Source: Methylobacterium indicum (GTDB taxonomy: Bacteria > Pseudomonadota > Alphaproteobacteria > Rhizobiales > Beijerinckiaceae). From it: 42,421 bases of DNA. Shown in pieces: positions 1 to 8,198 of this stretch. Every line of letters begins with the position of its first letter. The stretch's first letter is position 1. The stretch is taken from positions 1-42,421 of the forward strand of contig NZ_JTHF01000105.1 of NCBI RefSeq assembly GCF_001043895.1, read 5' to 3'. The notes under the pieces are model-generated. The model made no database searches. It was given only the letters and a program-made list of their open reading frames with translations, and was not told the origin of the DNA. Position numbers and translations under genes: made by a program.

Positions 1-785
1 GCGACGCCGGTCGAGAGCAGGAAGCCGGTGAGCGAGCCGACATACGGGATGAAGGTCAGGAGGCCCGACATCAGGCCGATCAGCACGCCGAAATTGAGCC
101 CGACGCACCACAGGCCGACGGCGTAGAAGGTGCCGAGCAGGAGGCAGACCAGGGTCTGGCCGCGGATGAACGCGGTGATCGCCCCGTCGATCTCGCGGGC
201 GAGGGTGCGGGCGGTATCCCGGTGGCGGGGCGGCACCCAGCGGTCGAGGGTGGCGATCATCCGGTCCCAGTCGACCAGGAGGTAGAACGCCACCACGGGC
301 GTCACCACGAGCAGCGAGACGATGCCGACCACCGCCTGGCTGCCCGACCACAGCGAGCGCAGGAAGCCGAGGAGCCAGGCCACCGCCTGCCCGGTCAGGT
401 TGCCGACGGAGGATTGCAGCTCCTGGAACGCGCCCGCGCCGCCGGCCCGCTCGATCAGGGGGCCGGCCCGCTCGGCGATGATCGCCTGGAGCTTGGCGAT
501 CATCGCCGGCAGCGAGGCGACGAGGGCGGCGATCTGGTTGGCGGCGAGCGGTACCACCACGATCAGCGCCAGGATCAGCCCGCAGACGAAGGTGGCCAGG
601 ATGAGCAGCGTCGCCGCGAGCCGCCCGAGTCCGAGGCGCTCCAGCCGGTCGGCGACGGGATCGAGGGCATAGGCCAGGGCCGCGCCCGCCACGAAGGGCA
701 GCAGCACGTCGCGCAGCTGGTAGAGCAGGAAGACCAGCAGGGCGAGGACCGCCAGGGTGATGGCGGCCCGGCGTTGGATCGGCAT
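1..785 (-). CDS. AI-2E family transporter (PerM-like), 3' end outside window
   Basis: The first 261 residues are visible; the C-terminus runs off the window edge. The protein starts MPIQRRAAITLAVLALL and has a first membrane helix directly after the start. Next come a second helix (about residues 60-80), a long amphipathic stretch rich in Ala, Leu and Glu, and a further hydrophobic group ending in FIPYVGSLTGFLLSTG. This GxxxGxLxFIPYxG pattern is typical of the AI-2E/PerM family, whose members export small solutes or work as Na+/H+ antiporters; the substrate cannot be read from sequence. In related genomes this gene often precedes a DnaA-like or hda gene, but that part lies outside the window. 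The start at 785 gives the expected short cytoplasmic N-terminus. Confidence 0.85.
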   Translation of the reverse strand, partial: MPIQRRAAITLAVLALLVFLLYQLRDVLLPFVAGAALAYALDPVADRLERLGLGRLAATLLILATFVCGLILALIVVVPLAANQIAALVASLPAMIAKLQAIIAERAGPLIERAGGAGAFQELQSSVGNLTGQAVAWLLGFLRSLWSGSQAVVGIVSLLVVTPVVAFYLLVDWDRMIATLDRWVPPRHRDTARTLAREIDGAITAFIRGQTLVCLLLGTFYAVGLWCVGLNFGVLIGLMSGLLTFIPYVGSLTGFLLSTGV

Positions 786-984
786 CGGTGCGGAACCCCG
801 TCCCCCCACGCGAATCCGTCGCGCCCCGGCCGGTCCGAGATGGAAGCGGTGCGCCGCACGGTCAAGCGGGGCGTGAGGGGGGAGGGCGTGCGCGCGGGGT
901 CGTCCGGAGCGGTTCCGGGGCCGTCGCCGGAGGGCGCGGCGCTCCCGGGCGTGCCCGGGAGCAACGGGAGAGTCGCGTCGCCCG

Positions 985-1257
985 TCAGTGGCCGGCGGGG
1001 TGATCGTCGGTGGGCGTCGAGAGGCGCGCGACGTTGTTGCGGACGTGCTCGCGGTAGCGGTCGATCACCGCCTCGGGCGTGCCGCCGCCGAGCAGGGTGC
1101 CGGTCGCCTCGAGGGCGGCGCCGATCTTCTCGCTCACCATCCGCTGCGCCTCGACCTGGCCGGCGAGGCCGCCCCAGGCGAGCTTGACCATGCGCAGCTC
1201 GATGACCTTCTGGGATTCCATCGCGAGCATCGCGGTCGCGTACCAAGCGTCGAACAT
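985..1257 (-). CDS. small phasin-associated hypothetical protein (90 aa)
   Basis: Ninety residues, starting MFDAWYATAMLAMESQKVIELRM, with an AAGGAGA ribosome binding site 6-7 bases before the ATG. The frame stays open upstream, but that extension is Pro/Arg-rich and unlike a protein, so I take 1257 as the start. The body is amphipathic helix without signal peptide or membrane helix. It is the last of three genes in the same direction; the two before it are phasin-like, and its length and helical pattern are those of small granule-associated or phasin-like proteins. A role at polyhydroxybutyrate granules is inferred from context and from the helical pattern, not from a recognised domain. Confidence 0.72.
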   Translation of the reverse strand: MFDAWYATAMLAMESQKVIELRMVKLAWGGLAGQVEAQRMVSEKIGAALEATGTLLGGGTPEAVIDRYREHVRNNVARLSTPTDDHPAGH

Positions 1258-1351
1258 CCCGGTCTCCTTCTGCTGGTGGCGGGTCGAGGCCCGGATTCGT
1301 CGCCGATCCGGGCCCGGCGACCGGCATCGGGGATGCCGGCCGGGCGTGCGG

Positions 1352-2221
1352 TCAGGCGGCGCGGGACCGGGACGGCACCACGGTGGCGAGACGGCCCATG
1401 CGGCGGGCGAGGTCGGTCCAGCAGGCGAAGGCGGCATCGATCGCCCGGCTCATCTCGGCGGCCTGGAGCTGCGCCAGGTCGCCCGGCGAGCGGACGGTCA
1501 TGGCCGACTTCCAGAACGCCACGGCGGCCTGGCCCTCGCCCTGGAGGAAGGCCACCAGCCGGCCGTTGATCTCGATGAAGCCCTGCAGGGCGGCGAGCGG
1601 CACTTCCTGCTCCGCACTGGACGGCTTCGACGCACCGGCGGCGGAGGCCGTGTCCGGCGAAGCGGCGGGGGCCGGCTCCGCGGCGCTCGCGATAGCCGGC
1701 ACCTCGGCCGGTACCGGGGCTGACGAGACGGTCTGCGGGCGCGCGGTCGCCTCGTCCGACCCCTGTGGGGCGACGGGCTCGGGCTCCTGGGTCGCCGGCT
1801 CCTGCGCCGCAGCGTCATGGGCCTCGGCGTCATGGGCCTCGCCGTCATGGGCCTCGCCGTCATGGGCGGTCGGCTCCTGCGAGGCAGGGACGTCGGCCGA
1901 CGCCTCGGCCGGTTCGGCGGGGGACTCGGACGCCGCGGCCTCGGTCTCCTCGCTCACCGCGTCGGCGGGCTGGGCGGCGGTCTCCCGCTCGGCGACGGAC
2001 TCCGGCGCGGCAGGCTCCGGCGCGACGACCTCGGCGGCGTCCGGCGTGGCGGCAGGCGCGACGGCGACGGTCTCGGCGACCGTGTCGGGGGCCGTCTCGG
2101 CGGTGCCGGCCGGGCCGGTCTCGCCCTGGACGGACTGGGATGCACCATTCGGGCGCGCGGCCGTCCGCACGGGGGGACGGCGGGGCGGCTTGCGGGTCTT
2201 GTCGATGCGGCGCGTGGTCAT
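1352..2221 (-). CDS. phasin-like protein with long acidic Ala/Pro/Glu linker
   Basis: 289 residues from an ATG preceded by CAGGAGG; the open frame upstream of it has no good ribosome binding site. Residues 1-30 are strongly basic (MTTRRIDKTRKPPRRPP). Residues 30-200 form a low-complexity linker rich in Ala, Glu, Pro, Thr and Val, including tandem EAHDx units coded by a 15-base DNA repeat. The last ~80 residues (LAALQGFIEINGRLVAFLQGEGQAAVAFWKS onward) look like a phasin_2-type helical domain that binds polyhydroxyalkanoate granules. The basic N-terminus could let the protein bridge granules and DNA, as PhaF/PhaM-type proteins do; that is inference. It sits between a classical phasin gene and a small phasin-like gene. 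Confidence 0.72.
   Translation of the reverse strand: MTTRRIDKTRKPPRRPPVRTAARPNGASQSVQGETGPAGTAETAPDTVAETVAVAPAATPDAAEVVAPEPAAPESVAERETAAQPADAVSEETEAAASESPAEPAEASADVPASQEPTAHDGEAHDGEAHDAEAHDAAAQEPATQEPEPVAPQGSDEATARPQTVSSAPVPAEVPAIASAAEPAPAASPDTASAAGASKPSSAEQEVPLAALQGFIEINGRLVAFLQGEGQAAVAFWKSAMTVRSPGDLAQLQAAEMSRAIDAAFACWTDLARRMGRLATVVPSRSRAA
1816..1867. repeat. 15-bp tandem repeat inside the phasin-like gene
   Basis: Three full copies and one partial copy of a 15-base unit reading catgggcctcgccgt on the + strand (first copy with one change) start at 1816, 1831, 1846 and 1861. On the coding strand the unit encodes Glu-Ala-His-Asp-Gly/Ala. Because 15 is a multiple of three, copy-number change would alter linker length without breaking the frame. 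Confidence 0.9.
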
Positions 2222-2431
2222 GGCTCGGCCTCCTGGAGTAGCGGGCGCGCCCGCCCTCACCCGGAGCGGGGGGCGAACGCGCGACACCGGAGCGCCGGCA
2301 GGCTCGTCCGGGGCACCGGCGGATCGGCGCGGGCGGGGCCGGACGCGGAAGGCCCGGCGGGCCTCGCGCGGCCCGGCCCGCTGCCGTCATCGGCGCGGGG
2401 CGAGGCCTGTCGGCCCCGCCCCGTGGCGGCC

Positions 2432-2818
2432 TCAGGCCTTGGTCTGGGCCTTGGTCAGGTCGTCCTTGATCGACTCGGACAGGGTGGCGAACTCCTTCGC
2501 CTGGGCCTGCAGCGCGCTCATCTGGTTGCGCATGTACTCGCCCTGCAGCTCCAGCGCCTCCTTGACGTCGCGGGTGCGCACGAGCTTCTCGGCGAGGTCG
2601 AAGGTCGCGGTGGCGTGCTGCTCGGTGTAGTCGAAGCCGCGGGCCACGGCGGCGCCCATGCCGGTCTGCGAGGTCTGGGTCGAGGTCTGCACGGTTTCGG
2701 CGAGCTTGCGGGCGGAGCCCAGGAAGGTGCCGAACGCGGTGCGGGCGTTCTGCACGCCCTTCTCGGCGAAGTCGCGCATCTCGGTCGGGATCTCGAAGGG
2801 CTTCTGGGTGCTGCTCAC
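2432..2818 (-). CDS. phasin family protein (granule-associated)
   Basis: 128 residues from a GTG start (VSSTQKPFEIPTEMRDFAEKG). GGAGG lies 8 bases before this GTG, and the frame upstream is not protein-like. The whole length is amphipathic helix, with FDYTEQHATATFDLAEKLVRTRDVKEALELQ in the middle. That is the usual phasin_2 pattern, with the typical TRDVxEALELQ core. Phasins coat polyhydroxybutyrate granules and limit coalescence. The gene stands first of a probable phasin-gene series in the same direction, and a TGC-rich palindrome lies 54 bases upstream of the start, in the place expected for the repressor PhaR. Confidence 0.9.
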   Translation of the reverse strand: MSSTQKPFEIPTEMRDFAEKGVQNARTAFGTFLGSARKLAETVQTSTQTSQTGMGAAVARGFDYTEQHATATFDLAEKLVRTRDVKEALELQGEYMRNQMSALQAQAKEFATLSESIKDDLTKAQTKA

Positions 2819-2871
2819 GGGCGTGGCCTCCGGCTTGTCGCTACGCGCGCCGCCCTGAGGATTTGTGCGAC

Positions 2872-2897
2872 GCAGCAATCACGATGCTGCAACGCAA
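2872..2897. promoter_or_regulatory. TGC-rich inverted repeat, candidate PhaR operator
   Basis: GCAGCA and TGCTGC arms (2872-2877 and 2885-2890) enclose 7 bases, and CTGCAACGCAA (2887-2897) matches the Rhodobacter-type PhaR motif CTGC-N3-GCAG with one mismatch. The site is 54-79 bases upstream of the phasin start. In Paracoccus and Rhodobacter, PhaR represses phasin genes through TGC-rich sites and is released by polyhydroxybutyrate. Binding here is inferred. Confidence 0.5.
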
Positions 2898-2949
2898 CGC
2901 AAGAGTCAACGGGTGGTCTCCGGCCGGCTTGTTGCGGACCGAGCCCGCC

Positions 2950-4221
2950 CTACTGCGTCAGCCGGAATTGCGCGATCGAGCGGCCGATGCTCTGGAAGGC
3001 CGGTTTCAAGTCGTCGGCCGTGATCACGTTGTAGAAGAACCCGTCCTTGCTCGCGCAGGACCGCAGCATGTCGGCATTCCCGTCGATCACCCGCACCGTG
3101 TAGATGACGATGCCGGCGGTCTTGGCGGCCGTGCAGGCGCTGAGCGTGCGGGCGTCGATGACGCTGTCGTCGACGCAGCCGGGGAGGGCGAGGAGATCGT
3201 ACAGGAAGTTGCCGGTGCAGGCGACTTTCCAGCGGTTCTGCGTGTTCAGCCCGTCGGTGAGCACGATCATGACCTTCGTGACCCGGTCGTCGGCGAGGCT
3301 CGTGGCATTGGCGAGCGGCCCGTAGGGCGTCAGCGCCTCGAGACCCCAGGCCACCCCGACGGTGACGTTGGTGGCGCCGCCCGCGCTCATCGCGTCGATG
3401 GCGGCGTTGAGCGTCGCGTAGTCGGTGCCGAGGGGGCGGATCTCCGCGAGCGTCGGCTTGCCGTTCTGGAGCGAGGCGCAGCGGTCCGCGGGATAGGCGG
3501 CGGCCCCGGTCGGCTCGGCGTTCGGAGCCTGGACGTCGTAGGGCTGGTCGCGGTCGGTGATGCAGCCCTGCCAGTTCGTCGGCCCGACGGTGCCGAGCTT
3601 GCCGTAGCTGAGCCAGCCGGCGCTCGTGACGGCGGTCCCGAGATTGACCTGGGTCGAGAACGGGACCAGCGCGACCTTGGCGTCCGCCCGGCTGACCACG
3701 ACCTTGTCGAGATAGGCCAGAAAGTCCTTCGCCGCCTGCTTGAGGGCCGGCAGCTTGCCGGCGTCGTTCATCGAGCCGGTATTGTCGAGGACCAGCGCCA
3801 CCTCCAGCGCCCGGCCGCCGGACATCGCCTGCGACGTGCCGCTGACCACGAGCGGGGCCGGGTGCATCAGGCGCCCGAGGGTCATCTCGACCTGCGCGGT
3901 GGCGCTGACCGTCACCTGCGTGCCGGCGCGGGCCGGGGTGAAGCCGGTCACGGTCACGCCGGACTGGGGCGGGAAGCTCGCATCGAAGAAGGCCCGGGCG
4001 CGGGCGCGGAACGCCGCCTCGGAGGGCAGGGTCGGCGCCTCGCGGATGACCGCCAGCACCGCGGCGTCGGTGGCGGTCTGGAGCTTCGCCCGGACGGCGG
4101 CGGCGCGGGCGTAATCGACCCCCGCCCCGACCAGGAAGGTCACCGGGATCATCGTCAGCGCCATGATCACCGCGATGCTGCCGCGGCGGTCTGATCGGAA
4201 GCGGTCGATGAGCCGCATCAT
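2950..4221 (-). CDS. TadG-like pilus assembly protein with von Willebrand A domain
   Basis: 423 residues. An N-terminal basic stretch (MMRLIDRFRSDRRGS) is followed by one membrane helix (about 15-36), the TadE/TadG-type Flp pilus N-terminal domain. From about 138 runs a von Willebrand factor A domain with an intact metal site start DNTGSMND (D146, S150) and a later LTDGLNT. Flp/Tad systems use such proteins as minor pseudopilins or surface adhesion factors at the cell envelope. It stands alone here: no other tad genes are in the window, so it may be a stand-alone paralogue. Cysteine pairs (GCITDRD, DRCAS, ACTGN, PGCVDD) suggest periplasmic disulfides. An upstream gap of 254 bases separates it from a divergent gene. 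Confidence 0.88.
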   Translation of the reverse strand: MMRLIDRFRSDRRGSIAVIMALTMIPVTFLVGAGVDYARAAAVRAKLQTATDAAVLAVIREAPTLPSEAAFRARARAFFDASFPPQSGVTVTGFTPARAGTQVTVSATAQVEMTLGRLMHPAPLVVSGTSQAMSGGRALEVALVLDNTGSMNDAGKLPALKQAAKDFLAYLDKVVVSRADAKVALVPFSTQVNLGTAVTSAGWLSYGKLGTVGPTNWQGCITDRDQPYDVQAPNAEPTGAAAYPADRCASLQNGKPTLAEIRPLGTDYATLNAAIDAMSAGGATNVTVGVAWGLEALTPYGPLANATSLADDRVTKVMIVLTDGLNTQNRWKVACTGNFLYDLLALPGCVDDSVIDARTLSACTAAKTAGIVIYTVRVIDGNADMLRSCASKDGFFYNVITADDLKPAFQSIGRSIAQFRLTQ

Positions 4222-4475
4222 GACGGGTCCGCCCCTCCCGGCGCCGGCCTTGCTCTAACAGGACTAGGCCTAACGGATGGGGTGTTAAGCCTTCGTCCCG
4301 CGATCTCCCGGCAGGAGCGAAGGTCGCGGTAACCCAACATCAAGGTTTCCCGCCGCGTCGCCGAGCAAGGCCGCGTTAACGAAGATCCGTCATTGTTGCG
4401 GACAGTCGTGTTCCCGGGTTCGGGACATCCTCGGCCGCCACCGGCGGCCCTACGAGTATCTGACGAGGACTGCCG

Positions 4476-4889
4476 ATGCGCGCCCTGCGGTTCCGCCCCA
4501 CGCCCGCCCTTCTCGCGGCCGGCATCCTCGGCCTCGGCACCCTGTCGGGCTGGGGCGCCTACGGGGTGTCCTCGTCGGGCAAGAGCGCCCTGCGGGCCCA
4601 GCTGGCGGAGACCGAAGGCCAGCGCGACGCGCTCGCCGCGCGCTTCAAGCAGTTCCAGGACGTCGAGGCCGAGCTGCGCGACCGTCAGGCCAAGATCGCC
4701 GCGACCCGCGACGAGATCGCCCAGCTCGGCGCGACCCGCGACAAGGCCAAGGCGCAGCTCGCCACCACGCAGCGCGACCTCGCCGCCCTGACGAAGCGCC
4801 TCGACACGGCGCGGGACAAGGTGAACCAGACCGGCAGCATCGCCCCGGCCGCGGCGGCGGCCGAGCCGGCGAAGAAGCCCGCTCGCTGA
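4476..4889 (+). CDS. membrane-anchored coiled-coil hypothetical protein
   Basis: 137 residues. A single N-terminal hydrophobic segment (about 8-33, ALLAAGILGLGTLSGWGAYGV) is followed by a long charged coiled coil (about 38-115, repeated LRAQLAETEGQRDALAARF-like heptads). The tail is low complexity and rich in Ala and Lys. GAGGA lies 7 bases upstream of the ATG. The layout is that of a periplasm-facing, membrane-anchored coiled-coil protein; I recognise no family. It is divergent from the TadG-like gene, with a 254-base region between them. Confidence 0.75.
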   Translation: MRALRFRPTPALLAAGILGLGTLSGWGAYGVSSSGKSALRAQLAETEGQRDALAARFKQFQDVEAELRDRQAKIAATRDEIAQLGATRDKAKAQLATTQRDLAALTKRLDTARDKVNQTGSIAPAAAAAEPAKKPAR

Positions 4890-4961
4890 CGAAAACCCGC
4901 CGGTCGAAAGCCACCGAAGCCCGGTGACGCCGCGGGTGTCGCAGGCCGGCGACCCGGCCGC

Positions 4962-5324
4962 TCAGGCCGGGATGGCGTCGAGCACGGCGCCCTGCGGGTG
5001 CTGGAGCGCCGTCTCGGCCTCGCGCCGCGACAGGCTCTCCACCAGGGCGGCCCAGCGCATCCCGACCTCGTGCCCGAGGGTGAGTCGGCCCGCCTCGTCG
5101 TAGCGGCGCCAGCCGCAGCGCGACGCACCGTCGGCGCCGACCTCGTCGTAGGTCTCGTAGCGCGCCACCAGGCGGTCGCGCCGGTCGTATTCCCGGTGGA
5201 ACCAGCACAGGCCGAAGACCCGGCCGCCGCGGCCGAGCATGCCGTCGCTCTCCAGCCGGTGCTCGCCCGGGATGCGGAAGATGGTCTCGAAGGCCGGGGG
5301 CTCGCAGCGCATGGGCGTCTCCAT
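4962..5324 (-). CDS. conserved hypothetical protein with duplicated start region
   Basis: 120 residues from the first of two ATGs (METPMETPMRCEPP), or 116 from the second. A perfect 12-base tandem repeat (GGAGACGCCCAT) copies both the ribosome binding site and the start codon, so both starts have the same GGAG at the same distance. The body is short beta-strand-like and Trp/Tyr/Arg-rich (FGLCWFHREYDRRDRLVARYETY, YDEAGRL). This recalls RHS/YD-like or antitoxin-size soluble proteins, but no motif settles it. No signal peptide. Function unknown. Confidence 0.68.
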   Translation of the reverse strand: METPMRCEPPAFETIFRIPGEHRLESDGMLGRGGRVFGLCWFHREYDRRDRLVARYETYDEVGADGASRCGWRRYDEAGRLTLGHEVGMRWAALVESLSRREAETALQHPQGAVLDAIPA

Positions 5325-5554
5325 GGGCGTCTCCGTCGCGGGGGGGTGACGAGGGAGCGGCGCCGAAGGGCCGGGGGCGCCGAAGTAGGCCGGGCCTTGC
5401 GGCTGGCCGGAGGTGACGCGCGAGCCAAGGTGCCGTGGGGGGACGGTCCCGGCGCCCGCGCGTTCACTGTTCGTTAGGAATTTGTGCAGTGCGAACGTCC
5501 GGCGGTCAAGCCGGACGCACCGCGCGGTCCACCTGCCTCGGCGGCCTCGGGGCC

Positions 5555-6439
5555 TTACTGGCCCCGGGCGGCGATCGCCTCCGACCAGGCGACGGCGCGC
5601 CGAGCCATCGGGATATGCTGGCGCTCGAACATGCGGCCGCTGATCTGGATCGCGCCGCGCCTGGCGTTCTCGGGCCGCTCGAAGGCCTCGATCACGCTGC
5701 GGGCCACCGCGACCTCGGCCTCGGTCGGCGCGAAGGCGGTGTTGGCGAGCGCCACCTGGCTCGGATGGATCAGGGTCTTGCCGTCGAAGCCGAGGATGCG
5801 GGCCTGCTCGCATTCCTCGCGGCAGCCATCGAGGTCGGAGAAGTTGTTGTAGACGCCGTCGAGGATCGTCAGCCCCTCGGCCCGGGCGCCGGCGAGCGCG
5901 GTCATCAGCCAGGGCATCATCGGGGCGCGGCCGGGGACGATCTGGGTCCAGGTGTCCTTGGCGAGGTCGTTGGTGCCCAGCACGAAGCAGGTGAGACGGG
6001 TGCCCGGGTTGCGCCGCGCCGCCGCGATCGCCTGGATGTTGAGGATCGCCGCCGGGGTCTCGATCATCGCCCAGATCTTGATGCCGGCGGGCGCGTCGAG
6101 GGCCTCGAGCCGGTCGGCGATGTTCTCCAGCACCGCCGGCGAGGAGACCTTCGGCATCAGGATCGCGTCGGGCCCGGCTTCGATCGCCGCCCGCAGGTCC
6201 GCCTCGCCCCACGGAGTCTGCGGGGCGTTGACCCGGATGATCAGCTCCCGGTCGCCGTAGCCGCCCTGGCGCACCGCGGCGCAGACCTGCTCGCGCGCCA
6301 CGTCCTTGGCGTCCGGGGCGACCGCGTCCTCAAGGTCGAGGATCAGCGCGTCGGCCGGGAGGCTGCGCGCCTTCTCGAGGGCGCGCAGGTTCGAGCCCGG
6401 CATGTAGAGCACGCTGCGGCGCAGGCGGAGGTCGATCAT
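5555..6439 (-). CDS. HpcH/HpaI aldolase/citrate lyase family CoA-ester lyase (CitE-like)
   Basis: 294 residues from MIDLRLRRSVLYMPGSN. An alternative ATG five codons upstream is possible, but GGGGA is placed for 6439. Family marks: RSVLYMPGSN at the start, DLEDAVAP with the metal-binding acid near residue 40, the RVNAPQTPWG substrate-arginine segment, MPKV (about 100), WAMIETPAAILN with the second metal ligand Glu, GTNDLAKD, and the closing GFDGKTLIHPSQV. This is the beta subunit-like fold that cleaves (citr/mal/methylmal)yl-CoA type esters; 294 residues is the size of free-standing CitE-like or malyl-CoA thioesterase proteins. In a methylotroph such enzymes belong to the serine cycle or ethylmalonyl-CoA pathway, but no other gene of those pathways is near, so the exact substrate is open. 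Confidence 0.88.
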   Translation of the reverse strand: MIDLRLRRSVLYMPGSNLRALEKARSLPADALILDLEDAVAPDAKDVAREQVCAAVRQGGYGDRELIIRVNAPQTPWGEADLRAAIEAGPDAILMPKVSSPAVLENIADRLEALDAPAGIKIWAMIETPAAILNIQAIAAARRNPGTRLTCFVLGTNDLAKDTWTQIVPGRAPMMPWLMTALAGARAEGLTILDGVYNNFSDLDGCREECEQARILGFDGKTLIHPSQVALANTAFAPTEAEVAVARSVIEAFERPENARRGAIQISGRMFERQHIPMARRAVAWSEAIAARGQ

Positions 6440-6614
6440 CGCAGGCTTCCCCAAGGTTCGCGCGGGAGTGTCACGCGCGAGAGTTTCACGCAGCAGTTTT
6501 GCGCCCCGGATCCGCCAGGGGAGCCGCGGGGCCGCGTCGCCGCCCTGCTTAGCCGATCGAACCGGCCGCGCCAGCCCGGCGATCGTCGGACGACGAAAGG
6601 GGACTTCGCAGGCT

Positions 6615-7505
6615 CTATTCGGCGGCGATGCGCCGGGGGCCGAGGTCGAGGGCGGCGTGCCCCAGCGTCTCGGCCACTCCCGTCAGGACCCGCGACAGCG
6701 CCTCGAAGCCGGGCCGGGGCAGGAGCTTGCGCTCGTCCATGTAGAGGGCGCGGTTGACCTCGATCTGCAGGGCGTGGCGGCCTTGCGCCGGCTCGCCGTA
6801 ATGCTCGGTGACGAAGCCGCCCGCATAGGGCTTGTTGCGCACCACCCGCAGGCCGTGGCCGCGGAAGGCGGCCTCCGCGCAGTCGATCAGGTCGGGCGCG
6901 CAGGCGGTACCGAACCGGTCGCCCAGCACCACGTCGACCACCGGTCCCTCGTCGCGCGACAGGCTCGTCGAGGGCATCGAGTGGCAGTCGATCAGGACCG
7001 CGTGGCCGAAGGTCCGGGCGGTGCGCGCCACCAGCTCCTTCAGGGTGCGGTGATAGGGCTTGTACAGCTCCTCGATGCGCGCGAGCGCCTCCTCGACCGG
7101 CAGGCGTCCGCGGTAGATCTCCTGACCGTCCGCCACCACCCGGGGCACCGTGCCGAGGCCGCCCGCCACCCGCATCGAGCGCACGTTGACGAAGGGCGGC
7201 AGCCGCCCCTCGAACATCCGCGGGTCGAGCTCGTAGGGCTCGCGGTTGACGTCGAGATAGGCGCGCGGGAACGAGGCGCGCATCAAAGGGGCGCCGAGCC
7301 CGACGACGGGCGCGTAGAGCCGGTCGACGAAGGCGTCCTCCGAGCGGCGCAGGGCCATCGCGTCGAGCCGCGAGGCCGCCACGAAGGAGGCCGGGTACAC
7401 CGCTCCGGAATGGCCGGTATTGTAGACGAACGGCAGGGTGTGCCGCTCCGGCTCGTCCACCTGGAAGGGCGGGGCGAACAGGCTGGCGGGGGAAACTCGG
7501 CTCAT
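6615..7505 (-). CDS. N-formylglutamate amidohydrolase family protein
   Basis: 296 residues with the family blocks NTGHSGAVYP (about 29-38), RRSEDAFVDRLY, RAYLDVNREPYELDPRMF, IDCHSMPS (histidine ligand), DVVLGDRFGTAC, YAGGFVTEHYG and LQIEVNRALYMDE. Enzymes of this family hydrolyse N-formylglutamate in histidine degradation through a zinc centre. Here no hut genes are nearby; instead it is divergent to cpdR, an arrangement seen across Hyphomicrobiales, which suggests a conserved non-hut role. The 241-base gap to cpdR holds both promoters. Confidence 0.9.
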   Translation of the reverse strand: MSRVSPASLFAPPFQVDEPERHTLPFVYNTGHSGAVYPASFVAASRLDAMALRRSEDAFVDRLYAPVVGLGAPLMRASFPRAYLDVNREPYELDPRMFEGRLPPFVNVRSMRVAGGLGTVPRVVADGQEIYRGRLPVEEALARIEELYKPYHRTLKELVARTARTFGHAVLIDCHSMPSTSLSRDEGPVVDVVLGDRFGTACAPDLIDCAEAAFRGHGLRVVRNKPYAGGFVTEHYGEPAQGRHALQIEVNRALYMDERKLLPRPGFEALSRVLTGVAETLGHAALDLGPRRIAAE

Positions 7506-7675
7506 CCGGACGTGCCGGGGCGGGGGGCGGGATGCGATCGCACCATCATCATCCGGCTAATCTGGCGCCCCGGCCCGGGCCTGTCCACTGCCGCGCGGCC
7601 CCGGGGCGGCCGGATTCCGCCCGACGATTCCGCTCGACGATTCCACCGTGGACGGAGCGGCTCGGCGGCGCGGCG

Positions 7676-7691
7676 TCAACACTCTGTTTAC
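7676..7691 (+). promoter_or_regulatory. weak CtrA-like site upstream of cpdR
   Basis: TCAA-N7-TTTAC matches the CtrA consensus TTAA-N7-TTAAC with two changes and lies 56 bases before the cpdR start. CtrA control of cell-cycle genes is well known in alphaproteobacteria, but two mismatches make this only a hint. Confidence 0.2.
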
Positions 7692-7746
7692 CACGACGCC
7701 GCTTTATGGAATGAACGCTCCGAATCGGTATCCGGGACTTTCGTTC

Positions 7747-8103
7747 ATGAAGATCCTCCTCGCGGAAGACGACAACGACATGCGTCGCTTCCTCGCCAAG
7801 GCGCTCCAGAACGCAGGCTACGACGTGGCCTCGTTCGACAACGGGCTCTCGGCCTATAACCGCCTGCGCGAGGAGCCGTTCGAGCTCCTGCTCACCGACA
7901 TCGTGATGCCCGAGATGGACGGCATCGAGCTGGCGCGCCGCGCCACCGAGCTCGACCCCGACATCAAGGTGATGTTCATCACCGGCTTCGCCGCCGTGGC
8001 GCTCAACCCCGATTCGAAGGCTCCGAAGGACGCCAAGGTCCTCTCCAAGCCCTTCCACCTGCGCGAGCTGGTGACCGAGGTCGAGAAGCTGATGGCGGCC
8101 TGA
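7747..8103 (+). CDS. cpdR: single-domain response regulator CpdR
   Basis: 118 residues, only a receiver domain. It begins MKILLAEDDNDMRRFL with the acidic metal pocket (E7, D8, D9), has the phosphoacceptor D51 in LLLTDIVMPEMDG, Thr in FITGF, and Lys in LSKPF. No output domain follows. This equals CpdR, which in Caulobacter and Sinorhizobium controls ClpXP-dependent proteolysis of cell-cycle factors such as CtrA and is inactivated by phosphorylation through CckA-ChpT. The frame is open 33 codons upstream, but the typical CpdR start is MKILLAEDD. A short GC-rich inverted repeat (8119-8135) follows the stop. Confidence 0.92.
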   Translation: MKILLAEDDNDMRRFLAKALQNAGYDVASFDNGLSAYNRLREEPFELLLTDIVMPEMDGIELARRATELDPDIKVMFITGFAAVALNPDSKAPKDAKVLSKPFHLRELVTEVEKLMAA

Positions 8104-8198
8104 TCCGGCCGTCCGGGGGGCGCCGTTCAGGCGCCGCTGGCGTGCCGATCCGCCGGCGCCTATATCGGGTGACGTAACCCAGCAGCGCGAGCCGACGG

